64,000 bases of DNA from Bacteroidales bacterium Bact_08 (GCA_001603425.1 LUYZ01000002.1:1-64000), one strand, 5' to 3'. Counted from the stretch's first letter, positions 18,630 through 28,557 are shown. Program-made: numbers and translations. The notes: generated from the sequence alone by a model not told the origin.

Positions 18630-19930
18630 CCAATAAAGTGAAAGTGCGGGCCAAATCTCTCAAATGCTGCTCTGTCTAGCTCCTCTCTGTGGTCTGGGTG
18701 AGCAATTGAGATGATTTGTCTTGCTCTCTCTTGAAGAGATTTTCCATAAAGATTTACCGCTCCATATTCAGTTACCAACCAGTGAATATGATTTCTTGTT
18801 GTAACAACACCTGCTCCAAGATTTAATACAGGTGCAATTTTGCTTACACCCTTTTTGGTTGCCGATGGAATTGCGATAATAGCTTTACCTCCTTGAGAAA
18901 GAGATGCTCCATAAATAAAGTCAACTTGACCTCCTACTCCTGAGTAGTGTTTAGTACCAATTGAGTCTGCACAAACCTGACCAGTAATGTCTACTTGTAA
19001 TGCAGAGTTAATAGCAGTAACTTTTGGATTTTTAGATATAATAAATGGATCATTTGTATATCCAACATCTTTCATTAAAACCATTGGGTTGTCGTCAATA
19101 AAGTCGTAAACTTTTTGAGAACCCATTAAGAATGTTGATACCATTTTGCCTCTATCGATGCCTTTATTGGCCCCGTTAATTACTCCACTCTCTACTAGTG
19201 GTAGAACACCATCTGCAAACATCTCTGTGTGGATACCAAGGTTTTTGTGGCCTCCTAATTGTGCAAGAACTGCATTTGGAATTGCTCCAATACCCATTTG
19301 AAGAGTAGCTCCATCTTCAATTAACCCGGCACAGTTTTTACCAATAGCACACTCTATCTCATCTGGTTCAGAGAAGTGAGCAGGCTCTAGTGGAGTGTTA
19401 TCTTCAACAAAAAAGTCTATCATGCTAACAGGTATCATAGCATCTCCCCAAGCTCTTGGTACATTTTTGTTAACAACTGCAATAACATAATCGGCTGTCT
19501 CTATTGCTGCTAAAGTAGCGTCTACAGATGTTCCCAAGGATACAAAACCATGTCTGTCTGGAGTTGAAACTTGCATCATTGCAACGTTACATGCTAGAAC
19601 TCCACTTCTGTATAGTTTTTGAGTTTCACTTAAAAAGATTGGAATATAATCGGCATATCCAGCTTGAACACTTTTTCTTACATTACCACCAACAAAAAAG
19701 GCTTGATGGAAAAATACTCCTTCAAATTTAGGGTCGGCATAAGGAGCCTCTCCCTCTGTGTGAAGATGGTGAATTCTTACATCGGAAAACTCTTTTTTCT
19801 CTCCTCTGCGTACTAATGCGTCAATAAGGATTTTAGGAGCGCTGGCAACACTGCTTAAATGGATGTGATCTCCAGATTTTACCACCTTTACTGCCTCGTC
19901 TGCGCTTACGAACTTAATGTCTTTGTGCAT
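18626..19930 (-). CDS. Acetyl-CoA hydrolase/transferase family (4-hydroxybutyrate CoA-transferase-like)
   Basis: SADEAVKVVKSGDHIHLSS, ALQVDITGQVCADSIG, GVGGQVDFIYGA. Start MHKDIKFVS at 19930 preferred over the 19990 ORF start. Confidence 0.85.
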   Translation of the reverse strand: MHKDIKFVSADEAVKVVKSGDHIHLSSVASAPKILIDALVRRGEKKEFSDVRIHHLHTEGEAPYADPKFEGVFFHQAFFVGGNVRKSVQAGYADYIPIFLSETQKLYRSGVLACNVAMMQVSTPDRHGFVSLGTSVDATLAAIETADYVIAVVNKNVPRAWGDAMIPVSMIDFFVEDNTPLEPAHFSEPDEIECAIGKNCAGLIEDGATLQMGIGAIPNAVLAQLGGHKNLGIHTEMFADGVLPLVESGVINGANKGIDRGKMVSTFLMGSQKVYDFIDDNPMVLMKDVGYTNDPFIISKNPKVTAINSALQVDITGQVCADSIGTKHYSGVGGQVDFIYGASLSQGGKAIIAIPSATKKGVSKIAPVLNLGAGVVTTRNHIHWLVTEYGAVNLYGKSLQERARQIISIAHPDHREELDRAAFERFGPHFHFIG

Positions 19931-20006
19931 GATAATTAATTGATAATTAGTTATTTTATTATATTTTGGCCTTTTCAAAAACTGGGGCAAATGTATTAAT
20001 TTTTTC

Positions 20007-20014
20007 TATCTTTG
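20007..20014 (+). promoter_or_regulatory. Bacteroidetes-type -7 element TATCTTTG
   Basis: Exact TAnnTTTG match 18 nt before the start codon of the DUF62 gene. Confidence 0.45.
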
Positions 20015-20031
20015 CATAATTTTACATATCA

Positions 20032-20838
20032 ATGACAAATATTGTAACTATCACAAGCGACTGGCATAAAGAGGACTATTATCTCTCGGCACTAAAGGGG
20101 TCTTTGATCTCTTTGCCTTTTTCACTGGAATTGGTAGTGCTAGCAAATTCTGTTCCTAAATTTGATGTTTTACAAGAAATTTTCATTTTAAAAAGCAGTT
20201 ATCAATTCTTCCCAGAGGGTACAATTCATCTATTGGGTGTTATGAGTGAGCCATCATCAACATCTCCAATGGTGATATTTAGTTATAATAACCACTACTT
20301 TATTGGTGTAAATGATGGTCGATTATCCCTTTTAATAAAAGATAGTGACCGGATTGATATTCAGAATAGGTTTTCTGTAAGTAGAATTTTTAGAAGATCT
20401 AATAGAGGCGCAAATACCTTTTGTGCTTTAGACTACTTTTTGGAGGGTGTCTCAGCTATATTGTCTAATACCATAGAATCCACAACAGAGATTGTTCCAA
20501 TAAAGAGTGAACCAGAGATATTACCTGTGACAAGTAACTCTACTATTGTTGGAAAGGTTATATATATAGACTCATTTGGTAATGCCATAACAAATATTTC
20601 TAGAGATACATTTTATGGAGGAGATAGGTCTTCTCAATTTGTTATATATGTTGGTGGTCCTTCAATCAAAATAAATAGAGTTGTTAAAAATTATGACTCT
20701 TGGTCTGAAAATAGATATATTGCTCTGTTTAACTCCTTAGATTTACTTGAGATTGCAATGTATAAAGGGGATTTTTGTATGTTTGAAAGTATAGAAGTAG
20801 GAACTGAGATTTTGATAAAATTTAAGAGCGAAAAATAG
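20032..20838 (+). CDS. SAM hydroxide adenosyltransferase family (DUF62)
   Basis: IVTITSDWHKEDYYLSALKGSL and IDSFGNAITNI motifs of the SAM-dependent chlorinase/hydrolase fold. Confidence 0.8.
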   Translation: MTNIVTITSDWHKEDYYLSALKGSLISLPFSLELVVLANSVPKFDVLQEIFILKSSYQFFPEGTIHLLGVMSEPSSTSPMVIFSYNNHYFIGVNDGRLSLLIKDSDRIDIQNRFSVSRIFRRSNRGANTFCALDYFLEGVSAILSNTIESTTEIVPIKSEPEILPVTSNSTIVGKVIYIDSFGNAITNISRDTFYGGDRSSQFVIYVGGPSIKINRVVKNYDSWSENRYIALFNSLDLLEIAMYKGDFCMFESIEVGTEILIKFKSEK

Positions 20839-20861
20839 TAAAAATAATATTTAGATTATAA

Positions 20862-21704
20862 ATGAAAGAGAGTGTAGAAAATTTAGGGTTCAGTGATAGA
20901 GACAGAGCTATTGAAAGTTTTAATAATTTATTAGACATAATGGAGTTGTTAAGACAAAAATGTCCATGGGATAGAGAGCAGACCATTGAGTCATTAAGGC
21001 CGTTAACAATAGAAGAGACTTATGAACTAAGTGATGCAATATTAAATAGAGATTATCAAGAGATTTGTAAGGAGTTGGGTGATATATTGTTACATATTGT
21101 GTTTTACTCAAAAATTGCCGATGAGCAGGGCGAGTTTACTATATCTAAAATGATAGATACTCTTTGTGGTAAGTTGATTTTTAGACACCCTCATGTTTTT
21201 CCTAAAAATGAAGATGGTAATCTAACTCAAGTAGATGGGACAAATCAAGTAATACAAAATTGGGAGAGACTAAAAGGTAAAGAGAAGAATGGAAATAAGA
21301 CAATTTTATCTGGAGTTCCCAAATCTTTACCCTCTTTAATTAAAGCATATAGAATGCAAGATAAGGCAAGAGCAGTAGGTTTTGATTGGAAAAACAGAGA
21401 GGATGTATGGTCAAAAGTTAAGGAGGAGCTTGTTGAATTTGAACAAGAGTTAGAAAATATGGATTCTGCCAAGGCTCAGAATGAATTTGGGGATCTTCTT
21501 TTTTCTTTAGTTAATGCAGCTCGTCTGTACGATATAAATCCAGATACAGCATTAGAGAGCACTAATCATAAGTTCAGAACAAGGTTTAATTATGTAGAGA
21601 AGAAGATTAAAGAGAGTGGCAAAGATTTTAAAGATCTCTCGTTAGAGCAGATGGATAGTTACTGGAATATGTCAAAGATTGAGGAGGTTGATGATAATGA
21701 GTAG
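20862..21704 (+). CDS. mazG: Nucleoside triphosphate pyrophosphohydrolase MazG
   Basis: LRQKCPWDREQTIESLRPLTIEETYEL, GDILLHIVFYSKIA, GDLLFSLVNAARL. Confidence 0.93.
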   Translation: MKESVENLGFSDRDRAIESFNNLLDIMELLRQKCPWDREQTIESLRPLTIEETYELSDAILNRDYQEICKELGDILLHIVFYSKIADEQGEFTISKMIDTLCGKLIFRHPHVFPKNEDGNLTQVDGTNQVIQNWERLKGKEKNGNKTILSGVPKSLPSLIKAYRMQDKARAVGFDWKNREDVWSKVKEELVEFEQELENMDSAKAQNEFGDLLFSLVNAARLYDINPDTALESTNHKFRTRFNYVEKKIKESGKDFKDLSLEQMDSYWNMSKIEEVDDNE

Positions 21705-22425
21705 TGAAATATATACATGGCAAGAGAGAAGCCTATTGCTTCTGGGAGAGGAGTCCTTATTAAAGTTAAGAGCAAACAGGGTTGCTGTTATCGGTCTTGG
21801 TGGTGTTGGAGCCTATGCTGCAGAGATGATTGCAAGAGCAGGTGTGGGAAAGATGTTAATTTTGGATTCTGATGTTGTTGTGAGCACAAATAAAAATCGG
21901 CAACTACTTGCTTTAGATAGTACTATTGGACAGTCAAAAGCAGAGTTAATGAAAGCAAGATTATTAGATATAAATCCCAATATAGAGTTGACAGTGGTGA
22001 GTGAGTATCTGACTGCCGAGAATGTAGAGAGAATACTAGCTCCTTTCTCTCCAGATTATGTTGTTGATGCAATTGATACACTCTCTCCAAAGTTATCTTT
22101 GATAGCATTTGCATATAATAGAGATTTGCCTTTGGTTAGTTCTATGGGTGCAGGGGCAAAATATGACGCCACAAAAATAAGGATTACTGATATCTCAAAA
22201 TCGTTTAATTGTCCATTGGCGTATGTGATTAGAAAAAAACTTAGGAGAGAGGGAATAAGTAAAGGATTTAAAGTTGTTTTTTCAGAGGAATTGCCAGATA
22301 AAGAAGCTGTTATAGCAGTTGAGGAGCAGAATAAAAAATCTCAGGTTGGAACAATATCTTACATTCCTGCAGTCTTTGGATGTGTTGTAGCTCAGTGTGT
22401 TATAACAGATTTGCTCAATATGTAA
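21679..22425 (+). CDS. tcdA: tRNA threonylcarbamoyladenosine dehydratase (ThiF/E1-like)
   Basis: VAVIGLGGVGAYAAEMIARAGVGKMLILDSDVV, SMGAGAKYDATKIRITDISKS. Confidence 0.85.
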   Translation: MRRLMIMSSEIYTWQERSLLLLGEESLLKLRANRVAVIGLGGVGAYAAEMIARAGVGKMLILDSDVVVSTNKNRQLLALDSTIGQSKAELMKARLLDINPNIELTVVSEYLTAENVERILAPFSPDYVVDAIDTLSPKLSLIAFAYNRDLPLVSSMGAGAKYDATKIRITDISKSFNCPLAYVIRKKLRREGISKGFKVVFSEELPDKEAVIAVEEQNKKSQVGTISYIPAVFGCVVAQCVITDLLNM

Positions 22426-22483
22426 TTGAGATGTATATATATTTTTTATATTTGTTAGTGAATAATAACCAAATAATCTACAG

Positions 22484-23611
22484 ATGAAGTTCTCAATAAA
22501 GGAGATCAATTCTCCTTACGATATAAAAAAGTTTATTAAGTTTCCACACAAGCTTTATAAAAAGTGTGATCAATATGTTCCTGTATTAGATTCAGATGAG
22601 TACAAAATATTAACTCAAAGCCCATCTTTGGAGTATTGTGAAATTAAGATGTGGTTGGCCATATCAGAAACCAATGATGTTGTGGGTAGGGTGGCAGCAA
22701 TCTATAATCCTAGGTCTAATGAGTATCATAATCAAAAGAGAGTAAGGTTTGGTTGGTTAGATTTCATAGATGATTATGATGTTCTTAAATCTTTGATAGA
22801 TAAGGTAGTGGATTGGACTAAAGAGCTGGGAATGAGTGAAATTCATGGGCCTCTTGGCTACAATACATGGAATAGACAGGGGATGTTGATAGAGGGTTTT
22901 GAAAATACACCTCCAATTAATTGTCTTTATAACTACTCATATTATCCTCAATTAATGGATAGAGTTGGTTTTGAGAAACAGGTAGACTGGGTGCAAGTTA
23001 AGATAAAGGCAAATGTTGGAGTTCCAGATAAAATTAAAAGAATAAATCAACTTCTTTTAGAAAAATATAAATTGAGAATTTTAGATTTAAAAGAGTTTAA
23101 AGATCCAAAAAAGAGAGAGGTTTTTATAGATAATTTTTTTAAAAATTACAATTTTGCATTTAAAGAGATAGATAATTTTGTGCCTCTAACCAAAAAGGAG
23201 ATAGATGCTATAGCTAATGAGTATTTCCCCAAATTAAAGGAGGAGCTAACTTGCATTATTGCAGATGAAAATGATAATATAGCTGCATTTGGTATATGCT
23301 TTCCAAATCTCTCGTCCTCATTTAAAAAGGCTAAAGGAAAGCTCTTCCCTTTTGGGTTATTTCATATTCTTAGAGAATACAAAAGGTATGATACAATAGA
23401 TTTGATGATTTTAGGCTCTTCTGAGGAGTGGCAAAACAAAGGAATATCCTCTATTTATCATACTCATTTGGCAACAAATCTTTCAAAATCTAATATTCAG
23501 TATGCAATTTCAAATCCTCAGGCCGAAAATAATTCTGCATATAAGGTTTGGAGTAGATATGGTTTTGAGCCATATATGAGACGTAGGTGCTATATTAAGT
23601 CAATTATCTAA
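22484..23611 (+). CDS. GNAT-like acyltransferase family protein
   Basis: 375 aa; VGRVAAIYNPRSNEYH, GPLGYNTWNRQGMLIEGFENTP typical of Bacteroidetes GNAT-like proteins. Confidence 0.65.
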   Translation: MKFSIKEINSPYDIKKFIKFPHKLYKKCDQYVPVLDSDEYKILTQSPSLEYCEIKMWLAISETNDVVGRVAAIYNPRSNEYHNQKRVRFGWLDFIDDYDVLKSLIDKVVDWTKELGMSEIHGPLGYNTWNRQGMLIEGFENTPPINCLYNYSYYPQLMDRVGFEKQVDWVQVKIKANVGVPDKIKRINQLLLEKYKLRILDLKEFKDPKKREVFIDNFFKNYNFAFKEIDNFVPLTKKEIDAIANEYFPKLKEELTCIIADENDNIAAFGICFPNLSSSFKKAKGKLFPFGLFHILREYKRYDTIDLMILGSSEEWQNKGISSIYHTHLATNLSKSNIQYAISNPQAENNSAYKVWSRYGFEPYMRRRCYIKSII

Positions 23612-23645
23612 TTTTTTTTGTATATTGCATTAAATAGAAATATGT

Positions 23646-23990
23646 ATGGTATTACAGGAGGTTTGTAATCTGGTTAATGGAGAGGTGCTATGTGGCCACT
23701 CTCGTCTGAAAGAGAGTGTAGAGTTTGCTTTCTCTTCTGATCTGATGAGTGATGTTCTTACTGTAAAAAAAGAGCATTTTTTGCTTATTACAGGTCTTGC
23801 AAATAGTCAATCTATCAGAACAGCTGAAATGTCTGATGCTCCGTATATATTAATCTGTAGAGGTAAAACAGTTACTCCAGATATGGTTGAATTGGCTAGT
23901 GAGAATGGAATATTAATAATTGTTTCTAAGTTCTCTATGTTCAAGTGTTCTGGAATATTATATAGTGCAGGACTAAAAGCAGTTTACTAA
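23646..23990 (+). CDS. DRTGG domain protein
   Basis: 114 aa, VLCGHSRLKESVEFAFSSDLMSDVL; paralogous to the 25791 ORF. Confidence 0.75.
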   Translation: MVLQEVCNLVNGEVLCGHSRLKESVEFAFSSDLMSDVLTVKKEHFLLITGLANSQSIRTAEMSDAPYILICRGKTVTPDMVELASENGILIIVSKFSMFKCSGILYSAGLKAVY

Positions 23991-23991
23991 T

Positions 23992-24405
23992 ATGAAGTTT
24001 CAATACTCTGTTGAGGGAGGAGACTTTACAATGGCAGGGCACGCCTCCTCTCAAGTTAAAAAGAGCCTAAAACAACTTGGAATAGATAGCTCTATTATTA
24101 AGAGAGTTGTGGTGGCGCTTTATGAGGCAGAGGTTAATATTGTAGCTCATGCATATAGAGGAGTTATTGATGTAGATATTGAGAGTGCTGGTATAAAGTT
24201 AAAGTTAACAGATGAGGGCCCTGGTATTCCAGATATCGAGAAGGCTATGACAAAAGGTTTTTCTACAGCCTCTGCAGCCGTAAGAGAGATGGGTTTTGGA
24301 GCAGGAATGGGGCTTCCTAACATTAGAGATAATTCAGACAGGTTTACAATAGATACTGTTGTAAATAAAGGGACAGTTTTAAGTATTGAGATAGATTTCA
24401 AATAA
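23992..24405 (+). CDS. RsbW-like anti-sigma factor ATP-binding protein
   Basis: HATPase motifs: ALYEAEVNIVAHAY, LTDEGPGIPDIEKAM, GFGAGMGLPNIRDNSD. Confidence 0.85.
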   Translation: MKFQYSVEGGDFTMAGHASSQVKKSLKQLGIDSSIIKRVVVALYEAEVNIVAHAYRGVIDVDIESAGIKLKLTDEGPGIPDIEKAMTKGFSTASAAVREMGFGAGMGLPNIRDNSDRFTIDTVVNKGTVLSIEIDFK

Positions 24406-24419
24406 CATATGTTTTCCTT

Positions 24420-25763
24420 ATGGGTGGATATCGTCATACAACGTATAATCGTGCTCTTGAGATTTCAACCGATATTTGTATTGGATGTTCTCATTGTATG
24501 AAGGTGTGTCCTACCGAGGCATTGCGCGTTTTTGGTGGTAAGGCTGGTATTCATGCCGATTGGTGTATAGATTGTGGAGAGTGTTATAGGGTGTGTCCAA
24601 CTCGCGCTATTGGGGTTATGGATGACGATTTTAAGGAGATATTTAATTATCGGCATAGAGTCCTTTTGGTTCCTTCTGTGTTTTTTGCTCAATTTGATCG
24701 GACTGTACCTAGGCAGAAGATTTTTGATATAATTGGAGAGCTTGGTTTTACAGAGGTTTGTACTGTAGAGCAGAGTGTAGATACGTTGGTGGATGAGATC
24801 AATTCCTATATTGAGGATGCAGATAAGCCTGTGATATCTTCGTTTTGCCCTGCTATCGTTAGGTTGATTCAGGTCAGATTTCCATCATTAGTGGATAACA
24901 TAATGAAGCTACTGCCTCCAATCGAAATTACTGCTCAATTCTATAAAAAGAGATACGAAAGGGAAGGCATGGACTGTTCTGAATTCGGAATTTTCTACCT
25001 AACTCCATGTATTGGTAAAATTGCGGCTGTAAAATCTCCGGTTGGTGGATATAAATCTCCCATAACTGGTGTGATTAATATGGATTTCTTCTTCAATAAA
25101 GTATATTTGGCATATCGTCAAAAAATAGAGATAACAAAATCTATTATTGTTAATGATCAACTCTCATCAAAAGGGGTTTTGTATCCAACTACAGGGGGAG
25201 AATCAATAAATATTAGCGGAAGATCTTTAGCTGTAGATGGGATGAAAAATTCTATTGATTTTTTAGAAGCATTAGAGAATGAGGAGATTAAAAATCTAGA
25301 TTTTTTAGAGATAAGAGCCTGTGATGAGTCTTGTGCTGGAGGTATTTTATCTCATAGAAACCGCTTCTTAACGGCAGAGAGTCTGAGAGAATTTGCATCT
25401 AAAGTTCCAAAAGAGCATAATTTAATCTTAGATTATAAAAAATATTGTTCAGCTGTAGTTCATATGGATAGGATAGAGCCAAGATCTATGGTTAAATATG
25501 ATAGAGATATTGAAGTGGCTTTAAAGAAGATGGAGAGTGCAAGAAGGTTAAGAGAGCTTTTTCCTGGGATAGATTGTGGAGCTTGTGGGGCACCTAGTTG
25601 TGAGGCGTTGGCCGAAGATGTAGTTAAAGGTCAGGCAGATATAAATTCATGTATATTTTTAAGAACAGTTTATGAAAAGAGAGGTGAAATCTCGTTGGAT
25701 GAGGCTGTAAAGATAATGGAGAGTATTTGGGGTAAAGATAGGTTCAGTAAAAATAGTGATTAA
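24420..25763 (+). CDS. [FeFe] hydrogenase-like iron-sulfur protein, group D / sensory-like
   Basis: Two 4Fe-4S motifs (CIGCSHCMKVCP, CIDCGECYRVCP), H-cluster-like segments SSFCPA, TPCIGK, ACDESCAGG, and C-terminal GIDCGACGAPSCEALAEDVV Fe-S domain. Confidence 0.85.
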   Translation: MGGYRHTTYNRALEISTDICIGCSHCMKVCPTEALRVFGGKAGIHADWCIDCGECYRVCPTRAIGVMDDDFKEIFNYRHRVLLVPSVFFAQFDRTVPRQKIFDIIGELGFTEVCTVEQSVDTLVDEINSYIEDADKPVISSFCPAIVRLIQVRFPSLVDNIMKLLPPIEITAQFYKKRYEREGMDCSEFGIFYLTPCIGKIAAVKSPVGGYKSPITGVINMDFFFNKVYLAYRQKIEITKSIIVNDQLSSKGVLYPTTGGESINISGRSLAVDGMKNSIDFLEALENEEIKNLDFLEIRACDESCAGGILSHRNRFLTAESLREFASKVPKEHNLILDYKKYCSAVVHMDRIEPRSMVKYDRDIEVALKKMESARRLRELFPGIDCGACGAPSCEALAEDVVKGQADINSCIFLRTVYEKRGEISLDEAVKIMESIWGKDRFSKNSD

Positions 25764-25790
25764 TTATAGTCGATTTTAATACTTAATATT

Positions 25791-26126
25791 ATGAAAATTC
25801 AAGATTTGGTAGACTCTCTTGGCCTTGTTGTGTTTACTGGCCAAACTCTCTTAGATAATGAGGTAACTGGTGGTTATACTAGCGATTTACTATCAGATGT
25901 TATGGGTTTTGCAAAAGAGGGGAATATTTGGATAACTCTTCAGACTCATAAAAACGTAATTGGAGTTGCCTCTTTAAAGGATCTCTCTGCAATATTGTTA
26001 ATAAAGGGGTTTGAGCCAGACCAAGATGCTCTTGCTTTAGCAGAAAAAGAGGATATTCCCATATTAGGTACCAAGATGGGTGCTTTTGAAATTTCTGCAA
26101 AAATTTATAATTTGATTAATAGTTAG
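25791..26126 (+). CDS. DRTGG domain protein (second copy)
   Basis: 111 aa; GGYTSDLLSDVMGFAKEGNIWIT. Confidence 0.8.
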   Translation: MKIQDLVDSLGLVVFTGQTLLDNEVTGGYTSDLLSDVMGFAKEGNIWITLQTHKNVIGVASLKDLSAILLIKGFEPDQDALALAEKEDIPILGTKMGAFEISAKIYNLINS

Positions 26127-26131
26127 TTTTA

Positions 26132-26845
26132 GTGAAGGCCGATCTTCATATTCATACGGTTTTATCACCTTGTGGGAGTCTGGATATGGCGCCATGTAAT
26201 ATAGTTAAACGTGCAAAGGAGGAGAATTTGTCTATTATCGGCATAACAGATCATAATAGCACAAAAAACGCTTTAGTTATTAAAGAGATTGCACAAAGAG
26301 AGGGTATTTATGTTTTAACTGGAGCGGAGATTACAACCAAAGAGGAGATTCATCTTTTGGCTTTTGTAGATGGTGATAAAAATCTTCAATTATTACAAGA
26401 TTTTTTAGATAGTAATATTGTTAAAATAGATAATAATGTAGATATCTTTGGATATCAGCTTGTTGTTGATGAGTTTGAGTCTATTGTGGAGCAGATAGAT
26501 CATCTGCTAATTAACTCTCTGAATTGTGATATTTATGAAATAGAGTCTTTTGTGAGATCTATTGGGGGCTTTGTTATACCAGCTCATATTGATAAAAAAC
26601 AAAACTCAATTTTAAGTCAATTAGGTTATTTGCCGTTAGATTTAAATTGTAATGTTTTAGAGGTATCGGCAAAATGTAATATTCATAAATTTATTGAGGA
26701 TAACTCTTATTTAAAAAAATACAATTTTATTAGGAGTTCAGATGCTCACTATCTAGAAGATATTGGATGTGGATATACTCAGATAGAGATTGAAGATAGC
26801 AATCTTAATTTTGAGGTGATAAAAAATAGTATAAACAGTTATTAA
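26132..26845 (+). CDS. PHP domain metal-dependent phosphoesterase
   Basis: KADLHIHTVLSPCGSLDM, IIGITDHNST, SSDAHYLEDIG; starts with GTG. Confidence 0.85.
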   Translation: MKADLHIHTVLSPCGSLDMAPCNIVKRAKEENLSIIGITDHNSTKNALVIKEIAQREGIYVLTGAEITTKEEIHLLAFVDGDKNLQLLQDFLDSNIVKIDNNVDIFGYQLVVDEFESIVEQIDHLLINSLNCDIYEIESFVRSIGGFVIPAHIDKKQNSILSQLGYLPLDLNCNVLEVSAKCNIHKFIEDNSYLKKYNFIRSSDAHYLEDIGCGYTQIEIEDSNLNFEVIKNSINSY

Positions 26846-26851
26846 AAATAT

Positions 26852-27388
26852 ATGAACGATCTCTCTCTTCACATAATTGATATTATTCAAAACTCGGTTT
26901 CTGCTGGAGCAACTCATATAAGTTTGTCTATAGAGGATAGTTTGAAAAATGATTATCTTAAAATTAGCATAAAAGATAATGGAAAGGGGATGGATCAGGA
27001 GCAGGTTAAGAGTTTGTCTGACCCTTTTTTTACATCTAGAACTACACGGAGAGTTGGGATGGGTATTCCTCTTTTTAAGCAGGCGGCTGAGCAAACAGGC
27101 GGAAGTTTAGAGGTTAATTCAGTGATTGGTATCGGCACTGAGGTGGTTGCTAGTTTTGTCAATAGTCATATAGATAGAGCGCCTTTAGGAGATGTAGCTA
27201 ACTCCTTTATCTTAATGGTTTCTGCTAATCCTAATATAGATTTTGAATTAAAGTATGATAAGGATGGGAATGTATATGAGTTTAATACTGTTGAGGTTAG
27301 GGGTGTTTTAGAAGATCTTCCATTAAATGATCCTTCAGTTATAAGAATGTTAACATCTATGATTGATGAAAATATAAAAGATTTATGA
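26852..27388 (+). CDS. HATPase-domain ATP-binding protein
   Basis: IIQNSVSAGATHISLSI, IKDNGKGMDQEQVK, TTRRVGMGIPLFKQAAEQTGG. Confidence 0.85.
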   Translation: MNDLSLHIIDIIQNSVSAGATHISLSIEDSLKNDYLKISIKDNGKGMDQEQVKSLSDPFFTSRTTRRVGMGIPLFKQAAEQTGGSLEVNSVIGIGTEVVASFVNSHIDRAPLGDVANSFILMVSANPNIDFELKYDKDGNVYEFNTVEVRGVLEDLPLNDPSVIRMLTSMIDENIKDL

Positions 27389-28074
27389 AAAAGAAACTGG
27401 TATTTTTAACGGGTGCTGGGGTTAGTGCTGAGAGTGGTTTAGAGACTTTTAGAGCCTCAGATGGATTGTGGTCAAAACATAGAATAGAGGATGTATGCAC
27501 TCCTGAGGCTTTGCAGAGAAATCCCAAATTGGTATTGGATTTTTATAATGCAAGGAGAGCTCAATTAAAAAGTGTAGAGCCAAATAGTGGTCATTATAGA
27601 GTTGCACAGTTAGAGAAGTTTTTTGATGTTAATGTGGTAACTCAAAATGTTGATGATCTTCATGAGCGTGCTGGTTCTTCTAAGGTCCTCCATTTGCATG
27701 GTGAGTTGCTAAAATGTACTAGTACTCTAGATTCTAGCTATGTTGAGGAGATAAAAGATGATTTAACTGTTGGAGATAAATGTCCTAAGGGAGGGCAATT
27801 AAGGCCTTATATCGTCTTTTTTGGAGAGGCTGTTCCTATGATGGATTTAGCTGTAGATATCGTTTCACTAGCCGATATTGTGGTTGTTGCAGGAACTTCT
27901 TTAAATGTCTATCCTGCTGCAGGACTTATTAACTGTTCAAAAACAGACTCATATAAGTTTTTAATAGATCCTGCAGACTTTAATATTAGATTGAAAAATC
28001 TTAAGCATATTAAGGATAAGTTTTCTAGCGGAATGGATTTACTGTATAATGAGTTAACTACTTATTATTTGTAA
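27385..28074 (+). CDS. cobB: Sir2-family NAD-dependent protein deacylase
   Basis: LTGAGVSAESGLETFRASDGLW, TQNVDDLHERAGSSKVLHLHGEL, LRPYIVFFGE; 4-nt overlap with the preceding ORF. Confidence 0.93.
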   Translation: MKKKLVFLTGAGVSAESGLETFRASDGLWSKHRIEDVCTPEALQRNPKLVLDFYNARRAQLKSVEPNSGHYRVAQLEKFFDVNVVTQNVDDLHERAGSSKVLHLHGELLKCTSTLDSSYVEEIKDDLTVGDKCPKGGQLRPYIVFFGEAVPMMDLAVDIVSLADIVVVAGTSLNVYPAAGLINCSKTDSYKFLIDPADFNIRLKNLKHIKDKFSSGMDLLYNELTTYYL

Positions 28075-28150
28075 TGCTAGTTTTGAATTTTAATTTTTTT
28101 TTAGCTATTTTTAACGATAATTTGTAATTAAACTTAACCAAATATAAACT

Positions 28151-28552
28151 ATGAAAAAGATCAAATCATTAGATGATTTGCGCCAAATGAAAAAGAATTT
28201 AGAGCAGGGTATGAATATTCGTGAAAAGAGCGATACTCCTGAATCTCTTATTCAAATTAGAGTGGCTATGGCCACGTGCGGAATAGCCGCAGGCGCAAGG
28301 GGAGTAATGAATACTCTTATAGAAAGAATAGAAAAAGATAAAATCCCGGCAATTGTAACTCAAGGAGGATGTATGGGATATTGTTATGCAGAGCCTACAA
28401 TTGAGGTTAAGATTCCTGGTAAAGATCCTGTTGTTTTTGGTAATGTTGATACTGCTGTTGCTAATCAAATTGTGGATAAATATATTCTCAATGGAGAGCT
28501 TATAGATGGTGTTATACCAACTAACTATCAAACTATTAATGAGAAAAAATAA
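28151..28552 (+). CDS. (2Fe-2S) ferredoxin-like NADH dehydrogenase/hydrogenase accessory subunit
   Basis: RVAMATCGIAAGARGVMNTL and TQGGCMGYCYAEPTIEV thioredoxin-like 2Fe-2S motif. Confidence 0.85.
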   Translation: MKKIKSLDDLRQMKKNLEQGMNIREKSDTPESLIQIRVAMATCGIAAGARGVMNTLIERIEKDKIPAIVTQGGCMGYCYAEPTIEVKIPGKDPVVFGNVDTAVANQIVDKYILNGELIDGVIPTNYQTINEKK

Positions 28553-28557
28553 TTTTT

